This document shows, in pieces, positions 47,817 through 57,839 of a DNA stretch of 64,000 nt. Origin of the DNA: Cinnamomum chago. Taxonomy: Eukaryota > Streptophyta > Magnoliopsida > Laurales > Lauraceae. The notes beneath the pieces are model-generated. The model was not told the origin of the DNA and made no database searches. It saw nothing but the letters and a program-made list of their open reading frames with translations. The first letter of the stretch is position 1, and the number at the start of each line of letters is the position of its first letter. Position numbers and translations under genes: made by a program. The stretch spans positions 25,209,501 to 25,273,500 of the forward strand of contig CP142455.1 in the NCBI GenBank assembly GCA_038049695.1, in the 5' to 3' direction.

Positions 47817-48060
47817 GAGCAAGGCTCTCCTAAGCTGCAACTTAGCTTATCCTAAGCTGGAATAATGTTGGTCCTACAAATTAAAGTTGATTATATCTGT
47901 TTTTTTCATGATGAAATTGAAAAATCTAGTTCTGATTGAATTTATCTTGATTTTGAAGACGATCATCATGCAAAAAACAACGATAGTCAACTTTGATTTG
48001 TGGGACCGACACCGTTTCAGCTTATAATAAGCTAAGCTTCAGCTTAAGAGAGCTGGCCTC
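47817..48060. mobile_element. MITE of the GAGCAAGGCTCTC family in a TA tract
   Basis: The left end GAGCAAGGCTCTCCTAAGCT pairs with the right end (AGCTTAAGAGAGCTGGCCTC). TA tracts lie on both sides (47795-47816 and 48061-48070). Same family as 4219-4588 but with a different interior. Confidence 0.75.
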
Positions 48061-48070
48061 ATATATATAT

Positions 48071-49959
48071 ATTTATGTAATATTTAGATGAGGGATTCCC
48101 TCACCAAGATGGTGAGGGACAACTTACATGGATCAAGAAGGTAGGCTGACCCGGATCCCACTAGTCCCCAAACAACAAATAATAAAAGAATAAAATTCAA
48201 ACCTGCCCATGTGGTCATGTCTTCTTGGACGTGTATTCCACTATCATGAATAGAAAATTGGTGGGAAAGTGCTGGCCTCTTATCATGAATAGGAAAAATT
48301 GGGGATAGTGCCGGCCTCAAGGTGGTGCCATTGGAACTCCATTTTCGTTTTTCTACAACAGAGACTGTTTCACCGTCTTCTTTTCCTTTCGCCAGGTCTG
48401 CCCATCTCCAACAGTGTCCATCATTCCGGAGAGAGCAGAGAAACCTGGATGGTTTTTCTCCCAGCCACGACACCTTTTGCTTCATCAACCATTCAAGAAA
48501 CAAGAAACAAGATAGGGTTTATGAAAATTTCTGGGAAAGGGTTGGGTCATCAACATTCGTCAGATTGTTAAGAAGAAGAGGGTTTCTGAAGAAGGGCCAA
48601 GTCAGCTGGCACCTGCGTCCACCGTCCATTGTTCCGGAGAGGGCAGTTCTGGGAAGCCCGCCCAAGACTTTTTGAATTTTGAAGCCCGTCCAATCTAATT
48701 TGTCTAGGAACAGGGTTTGGGCCACATTAGTCACAGTCCACATCCTGATCCTGCTAAGATGGATTTGAGTCGTGTTTATCTATGAAAAAATCAGCAGGTT
48801 TGAAGATTTGAGATTATGGATCATGAAGAGGCCACGAGGAAGAATGTGGGCGGAAAAGTCCTTGGCTTCTTTTATTGGATTTAGTGTTTTTTTACATGAA
48901 TATTGTCTTTTGAGTTTTTCTTGTGTGGAGGAGTTTCCTATGCATTTCGAACTTCATGTATTTGTTCTTTGTTTACCATTTCCTATTTTGAGCATGGATT
49001 GGTAGATTGCCCTTTTTAACAGTAATCACAAATGGGCTGGTTGTCAACTGCCATTTTGACAGTATTTTCACATCTATTTGCACATTGTTGCTTGCACTAG
49101 TATTTTGCACCGTTTGAATGCTAAGTGTTATTCACAACAAGTAGTTATCATAGCAGGTTTTGATTTCACTTGGGTTTCATTAGAGAAAGTAGGGCCTCTT
49201 TTGAAATCCTTGATGCTTAACAGGCCATTTTTCTCATATACAGGAGGATGTGGATGGCTTCCATATCTAAATCTTCACTCGTGCATTTTGGTTAGATTTT
49301 GATTTGACCCAGATTGCTGGCAAAGCAATACTTGGAATCGGATTGGTGTTCGGTCCACTGTTTTCAGGTTGTAATTGAACTTCTTTGTCTGGAGCTCCAA
49401 ATGAAGATTGGTGGAATTTTTTAATCTCACTAGTAGATTGAGCAATGCCATAGCCATTTTAAAGTACATGGATTAGTGTGAAAGTCGTGAAATATTTTGG
49501 ACTGTTCCAAATTTGTTTCGTTACCTCATTTGCAACAATCACAACTCTCTTCTCATTTAACATAGCAAAGTAAATCAATTCAGAATATATCAAACATCAA
49601 ATTTGGAACCCAAGGACCTGCCATCATCCAATGTAATTATAGATGGGCTGCATAATTCCACTAAATGAACTGGCAAAAAAGAAAAAGAAAAAAGAGAGAG
49701 ATTGAACAAAATCGTGGCTCAACTCAGAAAAGATCTTCCATTGGTTGCATTCACTTTTGTAGATGTTAGGCTGCATTCACCTATATAGATGTTAGGCATC
49801 CAGAAATTAAAGCTGACTTAGTTGTAGAAGTTGATAAAAAGTTGCAACAAACCTGTGACATTAATGGAGAATATGACTTCAACAAAATTATAGCTAAAAT
49901 CAATAGTCCAACATAAAGTCCAACAAAATGAAGATTCCAACATAAAGTCCAACAAAAAA
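48071..49959. other. Intergenic, nothing recognised
   Basis: 48071-48125 holds a half-copy of the 4614-4762 MITE. A + strand frame of 117 codons at 48322-48675 has no known motif. The left LTR expected for the Gypsy element was looked for here and not found. Confidence 0.4.
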
Positions 49960-50320
49960 TGAATCACAACCACTTCAAGAGTCCTACATCAGCCAAAAGA
50001 AGAAACATCTCTTTAAGAGTTCTATGTCAACAAAAGAAGAAACACCACTTCAAGAGGCCTATATCAGCTTCAAGAAACACCACTTCAAGAGGAAGTGGCC
50101 TATATTAGCTTCAAGAAACAACACTTCAAGAGGCCTATATTAGCACTTCAAGAAACACCACTTCAACAGGTCTATATCAGCAAAAGGAGAAACAAAACTT
50201 CAAGAGTTCTATTTCAGCAAAAGGAGAAACACCACTTCAAGAGGCCTATATCGGCACTTCAAGAAACAACACTTTAACATGCCTAAATCAGCAAAAGGAG
50301 AAACACCACGCATTCTAGCA
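49960..50320 (-). repeat. Tandem repeats, ~38-50-bp units, in the 3' untranslated region of the Gypsy element
   Basis: About nine imperfect units of AGAAACACCACTTCAAGAGG followed by CCTATATCAGC. They lie just beyond the integrase stop, where plant Tat-type elements commonly carry tandem repeats. Spacer lengths vary and the units are mutated, so this is not a CRISPR array. Confidence 0.8.
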
Positions 50321-50424
50321 AGAAAAATTATTAGAGTAAAAAAGTTAGAATATGTTCAAATAAATAAATCATTTAAAGTAAAAATACATGAGAACATACT
50401 ATTGTACAGTGGATCTACTCTTCT

Positions 50425-50720
50425 TCACCCGAAGTTTTGGATCTTGTAGGTGCCAGGCCTTACTACTTTTGTTATGAGGTACGGCCCTTCCCAGTTTGGT
50501 CCCAGCTTTCCTCCGCGAGAGTCCTTTGTGGCGAGGATCACCTTTTTGAGGACTATGTCTCCTGGTTGAAAGGAACGAGGCTTCACCCTCGAGTTGTAGT
50601 ACTTTGTCATGCGCCGTTTGTACTCCGCGTTACGGACCATAGGCATCTCCCTTGCCTCCTCTATCAAAACGAGGTTGATGCGGAGTCCTTCATCGTTGGT
50701 GACGGGGCCATGGAGATGGA
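50425..50720 (-). pseudogene. Gypsy integrase C-terminal fragment
   Basis: Minus-strand frame containing TNDEGLRINLVLIEEAREM, YKRRMTKYYNSRV and FQPGDIVLKKV, then GPYLITKVV, the C-terminal part of plant Gypsy integrases. The zinc finger and DDE core are missing, so it cannot integrate DNA. The sequence upstream in the same frame is antisense of RNase H, marking a rearrangement junction near 50704-50724. Confidence 0.85.
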
Positions 50721-50723
50721 CCC

Positions 50724-50903
50724 TTGTCCCTTGTTGCTTACAGTGATTCACAATTAGTAGTCAATCAGGTAAAGGGGGAGTTCGAAGCAAAAGAGGAAAG
50801 AATGCAGGAGTACCTTGGCATGGTGGAAAGGTTGATCCCGCGTTTCCAATGTTTCCAGATCTGTCACATCCCTCGAGGGGAAAACATGGCAGCAGATACC
50901 CTT
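50724..50903 (+). pseudogene. Inverted segment of the second RNase H domain
   Basis: On the + strand, opposite to the rest of the element, a ~180-bp frame encodes the second half of the Tat-type extra RNase H (AYSDSQLVVNQVKGEFEAKE, then HIPRGENMAADTL). It then runs into antisense of the N-terminal half (LYVDGSATGEG on the minus strand). This domain half has been flipped in place, while the middle of the domain and the integrase core are lost. Confidence 0.85.
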
Positions 50904-53400
50904 CCTTCACCGGTTGCCGAGCCATCAACATATAGTCTCCAAAGCAGCGGTGGCGAGAGAACCTGATCGCCTAGATGAGGCTGGTCGCGCAATGAGTCTT
51001 TGGCGTTTGATGAAGAGGTCCACTCGGCACCTGAAAGAGCCTGGGCGCCAAGGGGGCTTTGGGAGCATGAGAAAAAGGTCCCCTGGGAGCCCAGGCCTGA
51101 GGAGGAGGCCTCTTGGCCGCCCAGGGGGCTTTGGGCGCCTGCGGAGGAGGTCCCCTGGGTGCCCTGGCCTGAGGAGGAGGTCCCCTGGGCGCCCAGGCCT
51201 GAGGAGGAGGTCTCTTGGGCGCCCAGGGGGCTTTGGGCGCCTGCGGAGGAGGTCCCCTGTGCCCCCAGGCCTGAGGAGGAGGCCTTCTGGGCGCCCAGGG
51301 GGTCTTGTGCATCCGGGGCCTCGGAGTGTGGAAGAGGCTGAGAGCCCTGGGTGCCCCTCTGGATGTCTTCGGTAGGCGGCAGATCGACTTGTGCGCCAGG
51401 GTCGACAGAGTATGTAAATTCTATTACAAAGTCGGCCAGGGCCTGTGCTTTGATGGCCGCCCTTCGCTGGTATTGGACGTCGAATTCGCCTAGTTCTACC
51501 GCCCACTTGACAAGTCTGCCGGACACATCCGGCTTTCCTAGAATTCTCTTCAGAGGCTGGTCATTAACTCCAACAATAGTATGGCTCTGAAAATAATGTT
51601 GAAGCTGCCTTGCCGTCGAGATGAGGGCGAGCGCCAGTTTCTCCAAATTCGAGTATCTGGGCTCTGCCCCTCGGTATGCTCTGCTTACATAATAGATGGG
51701 CTTTTGCACTCCATCATGATTTCTGATGAGGACAGAGCTGACTGCTGAGGGGGAAGCAGAGGTACAAATATAACACCTCGCCGGGTGTAGCATGTGAAAG
51801 AAGAGGGGGAGCGGCCAAGTAGGCTTTAAGCTTCTGGAATGCCTCCTCAGCCTCGGATCCCCACTTGAAAGTTTTCTTGAGGATTTTGAAAAAAGGCAAG
51901 CACTTGTCTCCAGACTTTGAAACAAATCTGTTAAGCGCTGCAACCCTTCCATTAAGGTGTTGGAGCTCCTTGGTGGAAGTGGGCGACCTCATGTCCAGTA
52001 CACCTTTGATTTTATTGGGGTTCACCTCAATCCCCCTTTGGTTGACCATGAAGCCAAAGAATTTTCCCGATCCCACGCCGAAGGCGCATTTCTCAGGATT
52101 CAACTTCATACGATAAAGCCTGAGAATGTTGAAAGTTTCTTGGAGATGGTCGATGTGATCTGCAGTGGCGAGGCTCTTCACCAACATGTCGTCCACATAA
52201 ACCTCCATGGTCCGCCCAATCTGTGAGTGAAACATTTTGTTCACTAGGCGTTGGTAGGTTGCACCTGTATTTTTCAGGCCGAAAGGCATGACCCTATAAC
52301 AATAGGTCCCCTTCGGGGCGATAAACGACGTCTTCTCTTGATCTGGGGGATACATATTGATCTGGTTGTATCCAGAGTAAACATCCAGGAAGGAGAGCAG
52401 CTCATGTCCTGCTGTGGCGTCGATGAGGAGATCAATCCTCGGAACGGGTAGAAGTCCTTTGGACATGCCCTGTTAAGGTCAGTGAAGTCGACGCATAGGC
52501 GCCACTTCCCATTTGCCTTTGTCACCATCACGACATTTGAGAGCCATTCAGGGTATGCTACTTCCCTGACTGCTCCATTCTCTATTAGCTTCCCTACCTC
52601 CTTGTCCATTGCTTGGGCCCTTTCAGTGGAGGCGCCCCGTAGCTTTTGTCGGATAGGCTTGTGGCGGGGGTCGACATTGAGGCGGTGAGTGGCGACTTCA
52701 GGATCAATCCCTTCAAGATCCGCATGTGACCATGCGAAGATGTCCATGTTATTCTTCAGAAAGTTGGTCAAGCGGCGGACTAGATCCTCAGGAAGAGAAG
52801 AGCCAATGTATACTCTCCTATCAGGGAGGTCTTCATTTAAGACCACAGGGGTGAGTGCTTCAACTGGTTCTCCCCTCTCTGTAGTGGCCTCATCTCTCGG
52901 GTCCAAGACTTCAACTTGCAATGCCTCCTGCGTTTTCTTGGCTTTCATTGAGGAGATGTAGCATTCTCTTGTTGCTATTTGGTCCCCCCTACCTCCTCGA
53001 TTCCATTCGGGGTTGGGAAGCGGAGGAAGAGATGGTAGGTGGAGAGGATGACTCTTAATGCATTAAGAGTAGGCCCTCCCAGTATGATGTTATAGGCTGA
53101 GGGGCAGTCTATCACCAGGAAGTTGACCATTGTGGTGGAACTTGGGGGTGCCACCTCGGCTGTGATTGGTAGTGTGATTGCCCCTAAGGGATACACCTTC
53201 TCTCCTGAAAAGCCGATGAGGGGGGATTTGACAGGCTGCAGCCTCTCCCGGCCCAGTTTCAGCTTATCAGAAGCTTCTGCAAATAGGATATCTGCAGAGC
53301 TACCACTGTCTACCAAGATTCTATGTACCTGAAAATTGGCGACGATCATTGTGAGCACCAGAGGGTCATCATGGGGGTGCTGGATCCCTTCTAAATCCTT
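50904..53400 (-). pseudogene. Gypsy pol: protease, reverse transcriptase, RNase H
   Basis: The protease is seen at 53200-53450 as ILVDSGSSADIL. Reverse transcriptase runs in two frames: fingers with GKWRLCVDFTDLNRACPKD (52948-52490), then after a frameshift LSFLDVYSGYNQI, MPFGLKNTGATYQRL and the catalytic YVDD box (52466-51714). A further frameshift leads to RNase H (IYYVSRAYRGAE, YSNLEKLALAL) and the repeat linker ending at LYVDGSATGEG. Motifs are well preserved but the frame is broken at least at ~52960, ~52480 and ~51750, so no complete polyprotein can be made. Confidence 0.9.
51010..51350 (-). repeat. Repeats encoding a GAQ(G/E)TSSSGL linker between the two RNase H domains
   Basis: G+C-rich tandem repeats (GCGCCCAGGCCTGAGGAGG and variants) of roughly 30-60 bp. 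On the minus strand they encode degenerate copies of LGAQGTSSSG. The other frames open here are shadows of this repeat. Confidence 0.8.
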
Positions 53401-53429
53401 ATCTGAAAAGGATATGACTTCATTAGTGC

Positions 53430-55204
53430 CCAGCCTAGGCGCCTTGGACGGGGCAGCCTTGCCTTTCTGACGTGGGCCTTCTGGCCAAGAGCGATTCTGC
53501 CAGTCCTCCCGAGATGGTTCGGATTTCTCCGATCGGTTGCTGGTCCTCCAGATTGCGAGGTGGTGGTGGCGGCAGTGCTTGCCCCCTACCAGCAACATAC
53601 TAGTGCAGGTTGCCACGCTGAATGAGATCCTCAATCTGCCGGTTGAGGTCATAACAATCATCAGTGTCATGGCCATGGTCGCGATGGAAGCGACAGTACT
53701 TGGTCAGGTTCCGGCGGTTTGGAGGAGACTTCATCTTCCCAGGCCATTTTATGGCAGGGCCATCTTGTATTTGGAACAAGATGTACTCAACAGTGGCATT
53801 GAGAGGAGTGAACACTTGTCTGTCTCTTTGTGGGGCGGGACCAAGTCGGTCCCTGACAGGTACCCTCTCAGTTCTGCTTCGCTTGTTGCTTGTTTCCTTC
53901 TTTTCGTCTCTGTCCCGCTCCTTTCCTTTGCCCTTTGGTCTGGAGGACTCTCCTCGCCTGGCCCTTGTGATGTCTTCAGCATTCATGTACTTATGGGCTT
54001 TTGCCAGCAGTTCTGGAAAGCTCTTTGGCGGGCGCTTCATCACCGAAAAGAGGAAACTTGACGAGCGAAGGCCTCTTAGGAAGGCTGTCATAGAGACCTT
54101 GTCGTTAGGCTCTTCAACCTAAAGTACCTCCTCGTTAAAACGAGTGAGATAGCTTCTGAGGCTCTCGTTTTTATCCTGCTTTATGCTGAACAGGTGTGTG
54201 GCAGGCATCTGGTGGCGGCGCCCACCGATAAAGTGTGAGACAAAAGATTTACTTAACTCTCCAAATGTGGCAATGGATGCTTGGGGGAGATTGGCAAACC
54301 ACTGTCGAGCGGAACCCTTCAATGTAGTTGGGAACGCCCTGCACATTATTTTGTCAGGGATATTATGCAGCTGCATTTTGGTTTTATAAGTCTCCAGATG
54401 GTCCAATGGATCCTTCGTTCCATCAAAGGTCTCCACGGATGGCATTTTGAACTTCCGAGGGAGTGGGTAGTTCACCACGTCAGGCTTGAACGGTGTATCT
54501 GTTCGCGCGACCAGATAATCTACCGTCTCTGGTGCCTGTGCCCTTATGGTGTTGAAAACATCACCCAGTTGATCCTGCATTTCTTAGATCTTTTCTTCCC
54601 AGCAATTGCCTGGTTCCCTGGACGAACCAGGGAAAGAACTCCCATCTTCCATACTGTGATTTTCACTCCCCCCATCCTGGAAGTGAGGATCCTCATCGTT
54701 AGAAGCAGAGGGAGGAGGTGGAAGTCCACCGCGATTCGACCCTCCTGGTGGGACTCCACCAGGGGGTGGAGGCATCTTGTGATGGGCGCGGCCTTGAGGA
54801 TCGACCAGGAGTACTCCATGCGGGGCAGCATGGGGAACTCCAACAGAGGCGCCCTGGGCGCCATGGGGATGGGCGCCCAGGTGAGGATGAGGACGGGCGG
54901 CTCCTCGGCCCCGAGCACCACGGGGATGGGCGCCTAGGTGAGGTGCGCCTCTGCGTGGAGCAATCGGATGCTCTGGGCGCGGTACTTCCTGCGATGGTAC
55001 TGTACCAAACTGTGCTCCTCCTTGCCCTGCGAGCATGAGTTGCAGTATCTGCTGGTTTTGGGTCACCAGCTGCTGCATGGTTTCCAGCATTTGTTGAGGA
55101 GAGGGAGCTGGAGCATTCGGTGCAGGATTAGTCGGTACGGTATTACCCTCGCCCTCCCGTTATGGATTGCTATCTTGTCTTCTCGTTGATCTGGTGATCA
55201 CCAT
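53430..55204 (-). pseudogene. Gypsy gag with four in-frame stops
   Basis: One frame from an ATG at 55204 holds a Pro/Gly/His-rich N-terminus (HLGAHPRGA-type repeats), the Tat capsid core (FDGTKDPLDHLETYKTKM, ARQWFANLPQASI) and a zinc knuckle (YCRFHRDHGHDTDDC). It is interrupted by stops near 55160, 54585, 54120 and 53601 without loss of frame. It continues as LEDQQPIGEIRTISGG until a frameshift near 53430 puts the protease in another frame. Each stop sits where related elements have Gln, which CAA/CAG to TAA/TAG changes would explain. Confidence 0.85.
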
Positions 55205-55232
55205 AATTTCGAAAAAGGAAATTTTCTTCGAT

Positions 55233-55249
55233 TCCCACAGACGGCGCCA
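55233..55249 (-). promoter_or_regulatory. Primer binding site of the Gypsy element
   Basis: The minus strand reads TGGCGCCGTCTGTGGG, starting a few bases inside the LTR edge. This is the usual sequence after the 5' LTR of plant Tat-type elements. Confidence 0.85.
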
Positions 55250-55252
55250 AAC

Positions 55253-55788
55253 TGATGATGCCAAAAAGTGTTTTCGGGCACCACCGGTCAAGTAACGAAT
55301 AATTAATGTGGAAATAAAAGGGGAGAGAGAGAGTTTATAGTGGTTCGGTCAGTGTGACCTACGTCCACTTCAAAGTGATGATTTTTACTTCTCCGGTGTA
55401 AGGATTACAAGTCAAGAGAATACAATAATAGCTTGTAAATGGATAAGAATTGCTTGCTTCCCAGTGCTGGTGGGGCTCTGTGATTTATAGTCTTCCCCTA
55501 ACAGATGGGGACGACTCTTCAGCAACGGGCGCTTCATTCTGGCGGAGTCCTCGAACCGCCCTCAACAGACGAGGCAGGTAGGATCTCCTCCGCAAGACTT
55601 GGTAAAAGCAGGTTAAGGGAACGAGCTCTAACTTCGTCGCTTCTTAGATCTGGACCCGACTTTCAACGAATGGATTCAGACCTAGGCTTATCACGGACTC
55701 GGGTCACTTAGACCTGACCCACTGTCGTGGACTGAGTTTTGGGCCTGACCTATCATTGTGGACTGAGTCACTTGGGCCTGACCCATCA
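55253..55788 (-). repeat. Gypsy 5' LTR (536 bp)
   Basis: Bounded by TGATGATGCC (55253) and GACCCATCA (55788), giving TGATG...CATCA termini. Its outer end contains three ~37-bp copies of a GTGGACTGAGTCACTTGGGC-type unit (about 55690-55786). It directly abuts resistance gene sequence at 55789. No partner LTR was found on the left. Confidence 0.85.
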
Positions 55789-56837
55789 AGAGGCATGATA
55801 AAAGAGCTCTTCCTGGCAAAGAAAGAGGAGCTTACAGCCAACATAGACAGCATGGATGCTAGACAGTTGAAGGAGAAGATAAAAGACCATCTGCAATCAA
55901 AAAGGTACTTGATTGTTTTAGATGATATTTGGAGCACGGATGCCTTGTTTAGAATATGCTCTGCATTTCCAAGCAATACATGTGGCAGTCGGGTAATTGT
56001 CACTAATCGAAAAGAGGATGTAACTTCCGCATTGAGTGATGAAGTATATCCAATACATCTTCATCCTCTAGACATGGAAGAGAGTTTGGAGCTCTTCAGA
56101 AAAAAGGTATTTTGGAATCAGCCCTGCCCTCCAGACCTAGAGCATTTGGCCATGGAGATTGTGCGTAAATGTGAAGGCCTGCCGCTTGCGATTGTTGCCA
56201 TGGCGGGCCTCTGCTCGTCCAGACAAAAGAATCAGGCTACATGGAAACAAGTCCTTGATAGCCTCACATGGCACATGAACAACCATGAAATGCTTAGAAA
56301 TATCAGTAGCATCCTCCTTATCAGCTACAGAGATTTACCTGACTATCTAAAACCCTGCTTCTTGTACTGTAGCATCTTTCCAGAAAATCAATTAATTCAC
56401 CGAAAGAGGCTAATTAGGCTTTGGATGGCTCAAGGATTTGTTCAAGAAAGGAACACAATGAAAAGGGAGGACGTCGCGGAAGAATACCTTGTGCAACTAG
56501 TTCAACGAAGCATGATTCAAGCTGTACTAGTTAATGTGTCTGGAAGGATAAGAGCATGTCGAATTCATACCCTCATGCGGGAGATGGCCCTATCTAAATG
56601 TGAGGAAGAAAGATTTAGCATGATATATACTGGGCAAGAAAAACCAAGTCAAGAAGGAAAAATTCGTCACTTAGCCATCCACATTAGTGGAGAAAATTCT
56701 CGAGATCATATCACTGGTATGCGACAGCTTCGCTCTTTCTTCATATTCGATAAAAGCATGAATTTCACATCTTCTTTACATGCTATTATTTCGAGCTTTA
56801 AATTCCTTCGAGTTCTAGATCTCCGCCATGTTCCCAT
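55789..56837 (+). pseudogene. RPM1-like resistance gene fragment, truncated at both ends
   Basis: Homologous to the 1-2358 gene. Homology starts exactly at the Gypsy LTR edge with RGMIKELFLAKKEE, so the coiled coil, P-loop and RNBS-A are gone. Present: kinase-2 VLDDIW, GSRVIVTNR, CEGLPLAIVAM, CFLYCSIFPEN and RLIRLWMAQGFV. The MHD motif is replaced by IHT (RIHTLMREM). The frame stays open until the first LRR (FLRVLDLRHVPI), where a CACTA transposon begins at 56838. An ATG at 55756 lies in the LTR and is not a native start. Without P-loop and LRR it cannot act as a receptor. Confidence 0.93.
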
Positions 56838-56859
56838 CACTACTAGAAAAAAGGGCTTT

Positions 56860-57310
56860 TATATCGGCTAAAAACCGATATAAAAGACCTATTATATCGG
56901 TTTTTCAGTAAACTTCAAACCAATATAAGTACCCTCGATATAATAAACAACAATAACCGATATAATATGTGTAATATTTCATATCGGTTTTTGGACAACT
57001 GATGTCTTTTGAACCTGGAATTATAACACATATTATTGTAAAACCGATATAAAAAAAAGTAAAACCGATATAAAAAATATTTATCATATCGGTTTTCGAT
57101 AAACTGATGTGTTTTGAAACTGAAATTATAGCAACATTACTGTAAAACCGATATAAAAAAGAGTGAAACCGATATAAAAATTATTTATAATATCGGTTTT
57201 CGGAGAACTGATGTGTTTTGAGACTGAAAACCGATATAAAAAAGAGTGAAACCGATATAAAAATAATTTATAATATCGGTTATAAGGGGCTTTGTTATAT
57301 CAGTTTTTTC
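56860..57310. repeat. CACTA subterminal repeats
   Basis: About fifteen copies of ACCGATATAAAA or its complement (TTTATATCGGT) in ~450 bp next to the terminus. Such arrays are the binding sites for the TNPA-type protein in CACTA elements. Many occur as head-to-tail or inverted pairs. Confidence 0.85.
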
Positions 57311-57652
57311 GGATTGTATTATATCGTTTGTTCTATAACCGATTTAATATTATATATGCATTTTTTTTTATCAAAAGAATTTGCATTGATGCAGTACCAT
57401 TGCAGCACACTGTACACCAATAAAACTTTGCACTATATATACACATTAATAAAGTGATCATATATATATATAACTAATTAATAATTAACATAAAAAAGCT
57501 TGACTAGACAAATTAAATCTCTATGGAAATATTGTGTGTGTATATATATATATATAGTATATATCTACATCATCTTCCATGGGATGTACAAAAAGTTGGA
57601 ACTATATATATATATAAACAAAAAAACCAAAAGATAAATAATCATAATTTAC

Positions 57653-57733
57653 CTCCAGAGCTTCAACAACCATCTTTTCGCTTCCCTTGAAGGCAAGACC
57701 CAACTCCTTTTTTACTGGCGCTATGATCAGTTT
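57653..57733 (-). pseudogene. Captured exon, probably glycyl-tRNA synthetase
   Basis: An 81-bp minus-strand exon, 27 codons exactly, preceded by a pyrimidine tract and CAG and followed by GTAAAT, i.e. with both splice signals. It encodes KLIIAPVKKELGLAF then KGSEKMVVEALE, which strongly recalls a segment of plant cytosolic glycyl-tRNA synthetase. Neighbouring exons of that enzyme were not found. It lies downstream of the protease gene inside the CACTA element, as expected for a host fragment captured by the transposon. The identification is from memory of the family. Confidence 0.6.
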
Positions 57734-57839
57734 CTGAAAAAAATTTACACTGAATCATCTGTGAAATTGCACTCAATGAAACAAATGACTCAACCTATGT
57801 AGGGTTTGAAGGTCCTACCTCTAATGTAGGTTGTCCTTG

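Larger units (their letters stand above)
49960..55788 (-). mobile_element. Tat-lineage Ty3/Gypsy retrotransposon, decayed and rearranged
   Basis: Minus-strand order: 5' LTR, primer binding site, gag, protease, reverse transcriptase, RNase H, repeat-rich linker, second (archaeal-like) RNase H, integrase tail, 3' tandem repeats. An extra RNase H is characteristic of the Tat lineage. There are frameshifts in gag-pro and pol, in-frame stops, an inverted piece and a missing integrase core. The 3' LTR at the left is absent. The element is inactive. Confidence 0.88.

Noticed and set aside
48322-48675. 117-codon + strand frame as a gene
   Set aside because: Overlapped by similar-length frames on both strands, with no recognisable motif or splice context.
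49960-50320. Repeat array resembling a CRISPR array
   Set aside because: Units are imperfect, spacers irregular and often absent, and the context is a plant retrotransposon 3' region.
50914-51590. Long + strand frames over the Gypsy element
   Set aside because: Antisense shadows of the G+C-rich RNase H linker repeats on the minus strand.
53537-55040. Long + strand frames over gag
   Set aside because: Antisense to gag motifs that are clearly recognisable on the minus strand.
55756-55788. ATG at 55756 as the start of the second resistance protein
   Set aside because: It lies in the LTR; homology to the resistance family begins at 55789 and the P-loop half is absent.
57218-57457. ORFs within the CACTA subterminal region
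   Set aside because: Composed of repeated CCGATATAAAA motifs and AT-rich sequence; no domain.
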